Source: Rhodanobacter sp. LX-99
GTDB taxonomy: Bacteria > Pseudomonadota > Gammaproteobacteria > Xanthomonadales > Rhodanobacteraceae
Length of the DNA stretch: 64,000 bases
Assembly: GCF_018599185.1 (NCBI RefSeq)
Contig: NZ_JAHFVL010000002.1
Span: forward strand, 620,001 to 684,000
Reading direction: 5' to 3'
Of this stretch, positions 24,008 through 33,322 are shown one piece after another. How positions within the stretch are numbered: position 1 is the first letter of the stretch; every line of letters begins with the position of its first letter. The notes beneath the pieces are model-generated. The model made no database searches and had not been told where the DNA came from. It was given only the letters and a program-made list of their open reading frames with translations. A program made the translations under genes and the position numbers.

Positions 24008-24667
24008 ATGACTGGCTCGATGGCGGCAAAGAGAAAGCTGGTGTTGAAGATGTCGGTCTCCCTGGACGGCTTTGTCGCCGGACCGAACGGCGAGGCCGGC
24101 TGGGTGTTCCGGTCATCGGGCGGCGACGACTCAACGGCGTGGTTGCTCGATACGCTGCGCGGAGCCGGCGTGCACATCATGGGCAGCCGCAGCTATCACG
24201 ACATGGCGGCGTTCTGGCCCTATTCGGAGATGCCGATCGCAGCGCCGATGAACGACGTCCCCAAGGTCATCTTTTCGAGGACAGGGCTCAAGAACACCCA
24301 GGTGGATCCGTTGCCGGCGCTCGCCGAAGCGAAAGCGCGCAATGCGCAGCGGCATGGCGTTACGCCGACAGCGGCGGTGCTGCAGTCCTGGGCCGAACCC
24401 ACGGTGGCGGGCGGCGATCTGGCGGAGGAAATCCTGCGGCTGAAGGCGCAGCCGGGCGGTTACATCCTTGCGCATGGCGGCGCCCGGTTCGCCCAAAGCC
24501 TCGTTGCCTCTGGCCTGATCGACGAATATCGACTGGGCATTCATCCGGTTGTGCTGGGCCAGGGCCAGCCGCTGTTCTGCGCACTGCGCAGTCCGGTCGA
24601 CTTGCGCCTGATCGGCGTGACGCCGTTTCGCTCTGGCGCCGTGGCAGCCGTCTACCAGCCGGCATGA
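24008..24667 (+). CDS. Dihydrofolate reductase-like (RibD C-terminal fold) protein
   Basis: A 219-residue protein of the DHFR/RibD-C fold: KLVLKMSVSLDGFVAGPNGEAGW at the N-terminus, MGSRSYHDMAAFWP, GGDLAEEILRLKAQPGGYILAHGGARFAQSL and LIDEYRLGIHPVVLGQGQPLF are typical of the YwjB/YyaP-type reductases. It likely reduces a small molecule with NADPH; not a true folate enzyme by length and motif. ATG at 24008 follows a clear GGAGGAA. Confidence 0.88.
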   Translation: MTGSMAAKRKLVLKMSVSLDGFVAGPNGEAGWVFRSSGGDDSTAWLLDTLRGAGVHIMGSRSYHDMAAFWPYSEMPIAAPMNDVPKVIFSRTGLKNTQVDPLPALAEAKARNAQRHGVTPTAAVLQSWAEPTVAGGDLAEEILRLKAQPGGYILAHGGARFAQSLVASGLIDEYRLGIHPVVLGQGQPLFCALRSPVDLRLIGVTPFRSGAVAAVYQPA

Positions 24668-24678
24668 ACCGCCGCGCG

Positions 24679-25842
24679 TCAGTAGCTCTTGCCACGCGCC
24701 GACACCGGCCATACCACCTCGACCTTGCCGTTGCGCACGCCGACGTACCAGTCGTGGAGGTTGCAGGTCGGGTCGCAATGCCCGGGAACGAGCCTCAGCT
24801 TTTCGTTGATGCGCAGGACGCCGCGCCTGTCCTCGATCACGCCGTGTTCGTCCGAGGCGCTGACGTAGGTCACGTCGTCGCGGCCGTGGATGACGGGCAG
24901 GCCGCTGTCGAGCGACTGCACCTTGAGGCCGGCGTCGCAGACCGCCTGGCCGGGTTTCGCGCGGCTCATCACCGAGGTCAGGATGAACAGCGCATTCTCC
25001 CATTCGCCCTGGTCGATGCGGTTCCCGTCCTTGTCCCGGATGCGCCCGTAGTCCGCATCCATGAAGGCATAGCTGCCGCATTGCAGTTCGTTGTAGATGC
25101 CTGAATTCGACTCGAAGTGATAGGAGCCCGTGCCGCCGCCCGTGACGAGTTCGGGTGTCAGTCCGGCCGCCTGCAAGCCTTCGACCATCGTCTTCACCAG
25201 GGCGATGGCGTCGTCGAGCCTGGCCTTGCGGTCCGCGTAGTTTTCCAGGTGCTGCATGGCGCCTTGATACGCCTGGATGCCGGTGAATCCCAGGGCCGGC
25301 GCGGCGTCGATGGCTTTGGCGATCGCGACCGCTTCGCCGGTCGTGGCGACGCCGCAGCGGCCCGCGCCGCAGTCGATCTCGACGAGACACTCCAGCGTCG
25401 TGCCGTGCGTTTGCGCCGCGGCCGAAAGTTCGGCCACGTTCGCCAGGTCGTCGACGCAGACGATGATCCGCGCGCCGTAGTTCGGCAGGCGCGCGAGCCG
25501 GCCGATCTTGCCCGGGTCGCGCACCTGGTTCGACACGAGGATGTCCCTGATGCCGCCACGCGCAAAGGCTTCGGCTTCGGAAACCTTCTGGCAGCAGACG
25601 CCGACCGCCCCGCCCAGGCGTTCCTGCAGCTTCTGCACATCGACCGACTTGTGCATCTTGCCGTGGCTGCGGTGGCGCACGCCGTGCGCTCGCGCGTAGT
25701 CGCCCATCTTCACGATGTTGCGCTCCAGCGCGTCGAGATCGAGCACCAGGCAGGGTGTCTGGATATCCGCCTCGTCCATGCCCGGCAGGGCGGGGATGTC
25801 ATAGCCGACTTCGCAGCCGGCGAAATCCATCGTTGCGTTCAC
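24679..25842 (-). CDS. D-threonine aldolase/3-hydroxyaspartate aldolase-like PLP enzyme
   Basis: A 387-residue fold-type III PLP enzyme related to alanine racemase. The PLP lysine is in RHRSHGKMHKSVDV; VEIDCGAGRCGV and the C-terminal metal site around VPGHCDPTCNLHDWYV (His and Cys) match DSD1-type D-threonine aldolases and 3-hydroxy-D-aspartate aldolase. It would cleave D-beta-hydroxy-alpha-amino acids to glycine or glyoxylate-type products. GTG at 25842 is preferred: GGAGA lies six bases upstream; an ATG 12 bases further in is possible. Converges with the reductase, 11-base gap. Confidence 0.85.
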   Translation of the reverse strand: MNATMDFAGCEVGYDIPALPGMDEADIQTPCLVLDLDALERNIVKMGDYARAHGVRHRSHGKMHKSVDVQKLQERLGGAVGVCCQKVSEAEAFARGGIRDILVSNQVRDPGKIGRLARLPNYGARIIVCVDDLANVAELSAAAQTHGTTLECLVEIDCGAGRCGVATTGEAVAIAKAIDAAPALGFTGIQAYQGAMQHLENYADRKARLDDAIALVKTMVEGLQAAGLTPELVTGGGTGSYHFESNSGIYNELQCGSYAFMDADYGRIRDKDGNRIDQGEWENALFILTSVMSRAKPGQAVCDAGLKVQSLDSGLPVIHGRDDVTYVSASDEHGVIEDRRGVLRINEKLRLVPGHCDPTCNLHDWYVGVRNGKVEVVWPVSARGKSY

Positions 25843-26027
25843 GGGAATCTCCGCAGTTCTCGAGTGGCTTGCCGGGATCGGCATGGCTCTGGTGATGATG
25901 GCATTGACGGCTTGCCCGAAGAAATCCACGGAAGCGGCTGCTGCAGGCCCGATGCGGCGTGCAGCATCGGGCCCGATTTCCTGCCTCGATCGCACAACCT
26001 TGACGAGCACCAGCACGGAGGAGCGTC

Positions 26028-26975
26028 ATGAAGCTTTGGCTGATTACCCTGGGTCTGCTGGCCGTATGCGCAAGCGCGCATGCAGCGACGACGGTCTGGC
26101 AACCCGCCGCTGGAAACACTCAAATACCGATCTGGCCGGGGACAACGCCTGATGCACACCAGGTTCCCGGTCCGGAAACCGCGAAGGTGAGCGACAAGTT
26201 GCTGGCTGGCAAGCCGGTGACCGCGGTAACCAATGTGACCCGCCCCACGATGACGGTCTATGCGCCCAAGGGGAAGAACACGGGAGTTGCGGTCGTGGTG
26301 TTTCCGGGCGGCGGCTTCGAGATCCTGGCCATGGATCTCGAAGGCACCGAAGCCTGCGACTGGCTGACGTCCAGGGGCATCACCTGCGTGCTGTTGAAGT
26401 ATCGCGTTCCGAGCGCGCCCTATGAATGGCAGTGCGATTGCCGCCCGCACAATTTCGCCTTGTCGGTGCCGTCACTGGAGGACGCCCAGCGAACGATGCG
26501 GCTGGTGCGCCATCACGCCGCGGAGTGGCACATCGATCCGCACAAGATTGGCGTGCTCGGCTTTTCGGCGGGCGGCTTTCTGGCGGCGGAGATCAGCACG
26601 AACTTTGCGCGGCGCCTGTATTCACCCGTGGACGCCGCCGACAGGGAAAGTGCCCGCCCGGATTTCGCCATGCCGATCTATCCGGGACATCTCGCGACCG
26701 ATGACGACAAGTTCAACGCCAACGTCCCGGTCTCCCGCGACACGCCGCCGACGTTCCTGGTGCAGGCGGAAGACGACTACGTGGATGGCGTCAACCAGTC
26801 GCTGGCCTATTACATCGCGCTGAAGAACGCCAAGGTGCCGGCCGAGATGCACCTGTACGCCCACGGCGGGCATGCGTTCGGGCTGCGGCCGACCTCGAAC
26901 CCGATCACGCGCTGGCCTGCCTTGGCCGAAACATGGTTGGGCACCATCGGGATGATTCCCGTTGCGGGTCGATAG
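26028..26975 (+). CDS. Secreted alpha/beta-hydrolase (esterase)
   Basis: A 315-residue exported hydrolase: signal peptide to about residue 20 (ASAHA), oxyanion loop VVVFPGGGFEILAMDLEG, nucleophile Ser in GVLGFSAGGFLAAE, acid in LVQAEDDYVDG and His in YAHGGHAFG. This is the BD-FAE/acetyl-esterase type, often acting on plant polysaccharide acetyl or feruloyl esters, or on xylan fragments. Strong RBS GGAGGAG before ATG 26028. Transcribed away from the aldolase gene. Confidence 0.88.
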   Translation: MKLWLITLGLLAVCASAHAATTVWQPAAGNTQIPIWPGTTPDAHQVPGPETAKVSDKLLAGKPVTAVTNVTRPTMTVYAPKGKNTGVAVVVFPGGGFEILAMDLEGTEACDWLTSRGITCVLLKYRVPSAPYEWQCDCRPHNFALSVPSLEDAQRTMRLVRHHAAEWHIDPHKIGVLGFSAGGFLAAEISTNFARRLYSPVDAADRESARPDFAMPIYPGHLATDDDKFNANVPVSRDTPPTFLVQAEDDYVDGVNQSLAYYIALKNAKVPAEMHLYAHGGHAFGLRPTSNPITRWPALAETWLGTIGMIPVAGR

Positions 26976-27173
26976 ACTGGGTTCCAGGAAAGCGGATGGC
27001 GTGGCGGTCCAGGTTGAGCCAACTCAAGGGCGACATGTTGCACGTGCCGGGTGTTCAATACATGCGGCATCAGAGGATTGCCGTTCGATCGAGAAGTCCG
27101 GTGACCGTCGCATCGGCAGGCAATGCGGACGGCAACTGGCTTCACCCGATGCATCCACGAGAGAGCAAGCAGC

Positions 27174-28175
27174 ATGAAGGCATTCGCCATTGATCGGTAC
27201 GGCAAGAAGCATCCGATGCGGCTTGTCGACATGCCGGAACCCGGGCTTCGCGACGACGATGTGCTGATCGAGGTTCACGCCGCAGGTCTGAACGTGCTGG
27301 ATTCCAAAATCAAAAGCGGCGCGCTCAAGCTGATCCTGCCTTACGGCATGCCGCTTGTGCTGGGCCATGACGTGGCCGGCGTCGTGACTCGCGTTGGATC
27401 GCAGGTTCGGCAGTTCAAGGTGGGCGACGAAGTCTATTCGCGGGTGCCTGATCGCCGCATCGGCACGTTTGCGCAGTTCATTGCCGTGAATGAAAAAGAT
27501 GTCGCGCCCAAACCCGGGAACATCACCATGGAAGAAGCGGCATCGATCCCGCTGGTCGGCTTGACGGTGTGGCAGACCCTGGTTGAAACAGCCAACCTGG
27601 AGAAGGGGCAGAAGGTCTTCATCCAGGCGGGGTCAGGCGGCGTCGGTACCTTCGCCATTCAACTGGCCGGGCATCTCGGGGCCACGGTAGCCACCACCAC
27701 GAGCAGCGCCAATACCGACCTGGTGAAGAGCCTCGGGGCAGACGTCGTCATCGACTACAGGAAAGACGATTTCGAGGAGGTTCTGCAGAACTACGATGTG
27801 GTCCTGCACAGCCAGGATGCGGCAGCGCTGGAGAAATCCCTGCGCGTGCTGAAACCCGGCGGAACGCTCGTCTCGATTTCCGGCCCTCCTGATCCCGCAT
27901 TCGCACGAGGCATCGGAGCGCCGTGGTTCGTGGGGCTCGTCGTCCGCCTGCTGAGTGCCGGCGTCAGGAAAAAAGCGGCCCGTCGTGATCTGAAATATGC
28001 GTTCCTCTTCATGCGGGCCAGTGGACATCAGCTGCGCGAGATCACCCGGCTCGTCGAGGCCGGGGCCATCCGCCCCGTGATTGATCGCGTCTTTCCCTTC
28101 GAGTCGACCAACGAAGCCCTGACGTACGTTGAAGCAGGCCACGCGAAGGGCAAAGTCGTCGTCAAGATCAAGTGA
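27174..28175 (+). CDS. NADP-dependent zinc-less alcohol dehydrogenase/quinone oxidoreductase
   Basis: A 333-residue medium-chain dehydrogenase/reductase. GroES-like start (MKAFAIDRYGKKHPMRLVDMPEPGLRDDDVLIEVHAAGLNVLD) lacks the catalytic zinc Cys; LGHDVAGVVTRVGSQV and the Rossmann loop QAGSGGVGTFAIQLAGHLGA follow. This is the quinone-oxidoreductase subfamily that reduces reactive enals or quinones with NADPH. ATG at 27174. No operon partner; a 198-base gap upstream shows nothing notable. Confidence 0.88.
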   Translation: MKAFAIDRYGKKHPMRLVDMPEPGLRDDDVLIEVHAAGLNVLDSKIKSGALKLILPYGMPLVLGHDVAGVVTRVGSQVRQFKVGDEVYSRVPDRRIGTFAQFIAVNEKDVAPKPGNITMEEAASIPLVGLTVWQTLVETANLEKGQKVFIQAGSGGVGTFAIQLAGHLGATVATTTSSANTDLVKSLGADVVIDYRKDDFEEVLQNYDVVLHSQDAAALEKSLRVLKPGGTLVSISGPPDPAFARGIGAPWFVGLVVRLLSAGVRKKAARRDLKYAFLFMRASGHQLREITRLVEAGAIRPVIDRVFPFESTNEALTYVEAGHAKGKVVVKIK

Positions 28176-28470
28176 GCCTGAAGTGGAGCCTGCCAGGAAA
28201 CCAGGACGGAGGGAGTCAAGTCGAATCAACCATGCCCGTCCCTCCGGCGGCCTTTGGTCGTGTGACCATGCGCAACCGCATGCTTCCGGTCGAGCATGTT
28301 CATTATCGAATCCTCATCGTCCTCTCATGATGGGGTCGCCTCGCCGGGGCCATAGTCGACCCGATGCCGCAGGAGCATCGATGGATGGCAGGCAGCGGGC
28401 CTTCTCGACTCGGTGATCCAGCACGCCGCCGTGGTACGGAACAGTCTGCAGCGTGGAACGGGGGTGGATG

Positions 28471-29856
28471 ATGAGTGCCGAATCAAGTCACGCCGAGGCG
28501 CAAACATTGCAACGGTTGGCCGAGGCCCTGCGCGGCCCGCTGTTACGCCCCGGCCACCCGGATTACGAAGAACGCCGGCGTGTCTGGAACGGCGCCATCG
28601 ATCGCCGGCCGCTGGCGATCGCGCGTTGCGCGGACGCCGAAGATGTCAGCATGGCCGTCAAATTCGCGGCCAGGGAACGTCTTCCGCTCACGGTGCGCGG
28701 TGGCGGCCACAACGTTGCCGGCCTGGCCGTGCGTGACGGCACCTTGATGCTGGATCTTGGCGCCATGAACGGCGTCGAGGTCGATGCGCAGGCGCGTATC
28801 GCGCGCGTCGAAGGTGGCGCGCCATGGCGCGACGTTGACGCAGCGACGCAGCCGCATGGGCTTGCCACCACCGGTGGTTTCGTTTCGAGTACCGGCGTTG
28901 GCGGCTTGACGCTGGGCGGCGGCGTCGGTTGGCTCATGCGGCGTTGTGGCCTGGCGATCGACAATCTGCTCTCGGCCGATGTCGTCCTGGCGGATGGCCG
29001 TTGTGTCGTCGCCAGCGCCGACCGGCATGCCGATTTGTTCTGGGCGTTGCGTGGTGGCGCGGGCGGTTTCGGCGTGGTGACGCGGTTTGTCTTTCGCCTG
29101 CATGCGGTCGGCGAGGTGTTTGCCGGGGTCGTATTTCATCCGATCGAGGCTGCGCCCGCGCTGTTGCGTGCGTTTCGCACGTTCGCACCGGCGGCGCCGG
29201 AGCAGTGCACGTTCATGCTGGTGTTCACGACGGCGCCACCAGCACCCTTTCTGCCACCGCAAGTACACGGTCAACGCGTCGTTGTACTTGCCTATTGCTG
29301 GAGTGGCGAGCCTGCGCGCGGTGAGCATGCACTCGCACCGCTCACCGGTTTCGGCGAGCCGCTGGGCCGACTCGGCGGCATCATGCCGTACGCTGCCTGG
29401 CAGCAGACCTTCGACGTGCATGCGCCGGCCGGCGATCACTACTACTGGACGACATCGATCTTCGATGCGCTCGATGATGCCCTGATCGATGCGCTCGTCC
29501 CGAAGGCCGCCACGCCGCCCGATCCCCTGTGCGAAGTGCATGTGCACCATCTGGGGGGTGCGGTCGCCGCCATGCCGGCCGACACCAGCGCGTTCGTGCA
29601 TCGTGATGCGCCTTTTTTCATCAACACGATCGGCCATGCACAGGCAGCGGAAAAATCCACGGAGGTACGCAAGTGGGCGCGCGGACTGCGCTCTTCGCTT
29701 GCACCCTGGGCGCGTGACGGAGTGCAGGCGAACTTTGCCGGTGACGCCAGCGACTGGCATGTGCGAACGCATGATGCCGCCACGCGCGCGCGCCTGGAGA
29801 ACTTGCGCCGGAAGTACGATCCAGCCGGGTTGCTGCTGCCCGCACGCAGCGACTAG
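28471..29856 (+). CDS. FAD-binding oxidoreductase (berberine bridge-like)
   Basis: A 461-residue flavoprotein. PCMH-type FAD domain: VRGGGHNVAGLAVRDGTLMLDL, with the His that usually binds FAD covalently, then TGGFVSSTGVGGLTLGGGVGWLMRR; a C-terminal BBE segment (YDPAGLLLPA) ends the chain. Such enzymes oxidise sugars, alcohols or secondary metabolites. ATGs at 28468 and 28471 are both possible. Its stop overlaps the convergent regulator gene by four bases. The 295-base gap upstream holds no recognised feature apart from a weak CGGAGGGA/TCCCTCCG pair at 28207-28246. Confidence 0.88.
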   Translation: MSAESSHAEAQTLQRLAEALRGPLLRPGHPDYEERRRVWNGAIDRRPLAIARCADAEDVSMAVKFAARERLPLTVRGGGHNVAGLAVRDGTLMLDLGAMNGVEVDAQARIARVEGGAPWRDVDAATQPHGLATTGGFVSSTGVGGLTLGGGVGWLMRRCGLAIDNLLSADVVLADGRCVVASADRHADLFWALRGGAGGFGVVTRFVFRLHAVGEVFAGVVFHPIEAAPALLRAFRTFAPAAPEQCTFMLVFTTAPPAPFLPPQVHGQRVVVLAYCWSGEPARGEHALAPLTGFGEPLGRLGGIMPYAAWQQTFDVHAPAGDHYYWTTSIFDALDDALIDALVPKAATPPDPLCEVHVHHLGGAVAAMPADTSAFVHRDAPFFINTIGHAQAAEKSTEVRKWARGLRSSLAPWARDGVQANFAGDASDWHVRTHDAATRARLENLRRKYDPAGLLLPARSD

Positions 29857-32336
29857 GCGGCGAGCTCGGCCAATAGCGCTCGCGTCCGCTCGACCACATC
29901 TTCGAGCCGCGCAGCGGCACCCTGCTTCTGGACAGCCTTGAACGCCGTACCGAGCATTTCACGCGCACCGGCTTCGGCCGCGGCATGAGCAGCGTGCCAT
30001 TGCGGGAGCAGCGGCGCACCGGTCAGTTTGCGCAGGCGTGCAGCAGCTGCAAGCAGCTCCGCAGTGCACTCGGCATCCCCTTGCCTGAGCACCAGATAAG
30101 CCGTGCCTTCGATACAACCGGCAATGCCGCGCCGGTTCTGCAACCCGATGGTCAGGTCGAGCATGCGCAACCAGTCCCGGGCTGCGCCGCGTACGTCATC
30201 GAGCTGAAACCTCTGCAAGGCTCGATTGATCAACACATAACCGCGCTGGAAGATATCGTCGCCGCGCGACGACATCAGTCCGGCGGCTTCGCTCAACCAT
30301 GCTTCCGCTTCGCGGTGCTGACCGCGCATTGCACAGGCAATGCCGCGGCCCAGCAGGGCTACCGAGCGCAACCAGCCCGAGTGGTGTTTTTCGGCGACGG
30401 CCAGCGCGGCTTCCACGCAGCGTTCCGAGCCATCGAAGTCACCGCAGCCTGCAAGTTCGAACGCAAGCACGCCTTGGCCTGACGCGGCGAGCACGTCGTC
30501 GCCAAGCCGCGCGGCCAGCACGATACCTTCCCGAAGCAGCGAGACTGCGCGCGCGTGTATCTGGCGGTGGTGATAGGCGATGCCATCGGCGATCAGCGCT
30601 CGCGCGCGATGCAAAGTTTGCGTATGCGACACCCGCAGCGCCATGTCCAGCCAATGGCATGCCTGGTAGTACTCACCTTGTACCCTGAAGTACCAGCACA
30701 GATTGGCGCAGAGCATGATCGCGCCATCGGCGAGATCCGTCTGCGCCAATGCGTAATCGAATGCCGCCTGCAGGTTGGCCTGTTCGCGCAACACGCGCTC
30801 GACCCACAGCCGCTGACGCTCACCGCGTACTTCCGCATCCACGCGCGCGGTGAAATCGATGCAGTGCGCCAGGTGCGCCCGCCTGATGCGCGCTTCGTCA
30901 TCGCTTTTGTCGAGGCGTGCCAGTGCAAACGATCGTACGCTGTCGAGCAGGCTGTAGCGCGGGGGGCTGATGCTGGCATCGACCGCGATCAGCGACTTGT
31001 CGACGAGTCCGCCCAGCAGATCCAGCGTCTGTTCGTCGCCGAGTTCGAAAACCGCGCCGATTGCCATGGCGCCATGCAGCGTCCAGCCGCCGGCGAACAC
31101 TCCCAGGGCGCACAGCAGCGCCTGCTCCAGGTCCGATAGCAGCGCGAAACTCCAGTCGATCAGTGCGCCCAGCGTCTGGTGGTGGGCCGGTTGTTCGGCG
31201 GGCGCATCCGCAGCAAGCCACTGGAAACGGTGCTGCATGCGCAACAGCAATTGCTCGGGGCTCAACAGGCGCAGCCGTGCCGCGGCCAACTCCAGCGCGA
31301 GCGGCAGTCCATCCAGCCGACGGCAAAGCTCGGCTACGGCACCGGCATTCGCCGTTGTCAGCGTGAATCCTGAAGCCAACGAGCGCGACCGTACCAACAA
31401 CAGTTGCACGGCAGGCACCATGGCCAGACGCGCGACTTCGTCGGCGCTTGCCCAGGTCCCCGACTCGGGCGCTTCCAGGGGAGGCAATGAATAAATCGTT
31501 TCGCCCGTGCAATGCAGACACTGCTGACTGGTCACCAGCACGCGCAACTCTGCGCACAGGGACAGCAAGGACGCAACGAGATGGCCGAGGGGTTCGGCCA
31601 CCCGCTCGCAGTTGTCGAGCAGCAGAAGAACGCGGCGCATCCGCAGCACCTCGGCCAGCCTTTCGAGAAGATTGCCGGCGCCAGGCACATCGCGGATACC
31701 GAATGCATCCGCCAGTGTGCGCGCCAGCCTTTCGCCATTCGTGCAAGGGGTGAGGTCGAACAGCCAGACCCCATCCGGAAATGCTTGCGCGCATACACGC
31801 GCCGCTTCCAGTGCGGCTTGCGTCTTGCCGATGCCGCCCGGTCCGGTGACCGTCACCAGCCGCGCACTGCCGAGCAATTCCCCGAGTTCGACGATGGCAC
31901 CCTCGCGCCCGATCAGCGCGCCGGTGCGCTCGGGCAGGCGTGCGTGCAGGGGCGGAGCAAAACTCAATGCGAGCGGTGTCGCGCCAGGCGTGCTGGTCAG
32001 TGGTGCGATGAAACGGTAACCCAGGCCGCGCACGGTCTGGATGCAGCGTGGCGACTTGATGTCGTCGCCCAGCGCGCGTCGCAACTGGACGATGAGGCGA
32101 TTGAGCGTCGCCTGGGTGATATAGGCGTGGCCCCAGACCGCATCCAGCAGGTGGCCGCGACTGAGCATCTGATCCGGATGGGCCAGAAATTCGAGCAGTA
32201 CCGCGAACGCCTTGGGCTCGAGACCGACTTCCGTCCCGGCGCGGGTCAAGCGATGCGCACCGACATCCACCTGCACGTCGGCGAAGGAGACCACGCCTGC
32301 TGGTGCCGCATGCCCTGGAGGTTTGCCGGTGCCCAT
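29853..32336 (-). CDS. OmpR-type winged helix regulator with NB-ARC/STAND ATPase
   Basis: An 827-residue regulator. Residues about 15-112 are an OmpR/CadC-like winged helix (LEPKAFAVLLEFLAHPDQMLSRGHLLDAVWG, then CIQTVRGLGYRFIAPL). The ATPase domain has Walker A GPGGIGKT near 165-172 and Walker B VLLLLDNCERV, then NB-ARC-type GLPLALELAAARLRLLSPEQLL. The last about 330 residues are helical and TPR-like, the likely sensor. Such SARP/MalT-like STAND proteins switch on with ligand and ATP. It lies divergent to a secreted protein gene (177-base gap), a plausible target, and converges on the FAD oxidoreductase. Confidence 0.88.
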   Translation of the reverse strand: MGTGKPPGHAAPAGVVSFADVQVDVGAHRLTRAGTEVGLEPKAFAVLLEFLAHPDQMLSRGHLLDAVWGHAYITQATLNRLIVQLRRALGDDIKSPRCIQTVRGLGYRFIAPLTSTPGATPLALSFAPPLHARLPERTGALIGREGAIVELGELLGSARLVTVTGPGGIGKTQAALEAARVCAQAFPDGVWLFDLTPCTNGERLARTLADAFGIRDVPGAGNLLERLAEVLRMRRVLLLLDNCERVAEPLGHLVASLLSLCAELRVLVTSQQCLHCTGETIYSLPPLEAPESGTWASADEVARLAMVPAVQLLLVRSRSLASGFTLTTANAGAVAELCRRLDGLPLALELAAARLRLLSPEQLLLRMQHRFQWLAADAPAEQPAHHQTLGALIDWSFALLSDLEQALLCALGVFAGGWTLHGAMAIGAVFELGDEQTLDLLGGLVDKSLIAVDASISPPRYSLLDSVRSFALARLDKSDDEARIRRAHLAHCIDFTARVDAEVRGERQRLWVERVLREQANLQAAFDYALAQTDLADGAIMLCANLCWYFRVQGEYYQACHWLDMALRVSHTQTLHRARALIADGIAYHHRQIHARAVSLLREGIVLAARLGDDVLAASGQGVLAFELAGCGDFDGSERCVEAALAVAEKHHSGWLRSVALLGRGIACAMRGQHREAEAWLSEAAGLMSSRGDDIFQRGYVLINRALQRFQLDDVRGAARDWLRMLDLTIGLQNRRGIAGCIEGTAYLVLRQGDAECTAELLAAAARLRKLTGAPLLPQWHAAHAAAEAGAREMLGTAFKAVQKQGAAARLEDVVERTRALLAELAA

Positions 32337-32513
32337 CGCCGCATTATCACGCGGATCAATATCCTCCGCTCAAGCGGTTTTTGGCGGAATTTCTCACGAT
32401 TTCCCTATCGCGCCCTCATGATTCCCGGTTCGATGAAGAGCATTCTCCCAGCGAGCCGCTGCCGGTCCAGGGAGGCCAGCGACGGGTCGTCAATAGCCAA
32501 GAGGAGGCCTGTC

Positions 32514-33161
32514 ATGAATACCCGTCTGCAAACAGCCATCGTCATCGCTGCCCTGGGAGTATCCGCCACCGCGCTTTCCCCCAAGGCGAATGCCTGCAAC
32601 ATCACTGACTACCGCAGTGCCAGCCCGTTCCATTGGTCGTTGCCACGTACCCTGCCGAACAGTGCGGCGGCGGCGGCGATCGAGATCTCGGCGGCCTCCC
32701 AGGCCTCCGCAGCCTCCAATAGTGCCGCGGCAAGTGCCGGGAACCTGCTGCAGCAGCTCGAGCCGATCACCGGCTTGTGGCAATTCACTTTCACGTCGAA
32801 AAACAATCCCGGCATCCCGGACGGCGCCCAACTGGATGCGGGTTTCGTGACCTGGCACGCCGACGGCACCGAACTTATGAATTCCGGACGGGCGCCCCCG
32901 ACCAGCAGCTTTTGCATGGGAGTTTTCAGGCACACCAGTGTGTATGGCTACAAGCTCAATCACTACGCGCTGTCCTGGGATCCCACCGGAACGGTATTCG
33001 TCGGGCCGGCCAACATCCGCGAGCAGCTTAAACTGGATCGCAGCGGCAACGCCTACACGGGTAGCGTCGCGATCACCCAGTTTGCCGCCGACGGCACGAC
33101 GGTGTTGGCACACATCAACGGCAACGTCTCGGCGCGGCGCCTGACACCCGACTCGAACTGA
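32514..33161 (+). CDS. Exported protein of unknown function
   Basis: A 215-residue secreted protein with signal peptide (about residues 1-27, ending ANA-C) and an Ala/Ser-rich linker (residues about 50-75). The mature domain starts ITGLWQFTFTSKNNPGIPDGAQLDAGFVTWHADGTELMNSG and alternates strands to the end (AYTGSVAITQFAADGTTVLAHINGNVSARRL), giving a lipocalin-like beta-barrel impression. No catalytic residues recognised. ATG 32514 has GAGGAGG upstream. Divergent from the STAND regulator, which may control it. Confidence 0.7.
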   Translation: MNTRLQTAIVIAALGVSATALSPKANACNITDYRSASPFHWSLPRTLPNSAAAAAIEISAASQASAASNSAAASAGNLLQQLEPITGLWQFTFTSKNNPGIPDGAQLDAGFVTWHADGTELMNSGRAPPTSSFCMGVFRHTSVYGYKLNHYALSWDPTGTVFVGPANIREQLKLDRSGNAYTGSVAITQFAADGTTVLAHINGNVSARRLTPDSN

Positions 33162-33212
33162 GTGCACGGATGTCTGCCCATGTAACCAGTTCGGCCTGAA
33201 AGCAGGAACGGT

Positions 33213-33247
33213 GGCGAGCACGGCGAAAGGACGTCGCCGTGCTCGCC
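33213..33247. terminator. Strong hairpin between the secreted protein and serine hydrolase
   Basis: GGCGAGCACGGCGA (33213-33226) and TCGCCGTGCTCGCC (33234-33247) form a perfect 14-base-pair stem with a seven-base loop. It is followed by GATGACTGATAA rather than a run of T. It lies 51 bases after the upstream stop, so it likely marks that transcript's end or stabilises its 3' end; it is not a classical intrinsic terminator. Confidence 0.5.
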
Positions 33248-33322
33248 CGATGACTGATAACGATACGCGCCGTACCGATGGGTAAAATGGTGGTCCCGCA
33301 ACTGCCATCGGCACGCATCGCC

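Noticed and set aside
26962..27177. 71-codon frame between esterase and quinone oxidoreductase
   Set aside because: No RBS, no recognisable content, overlaps the next gene's leader.
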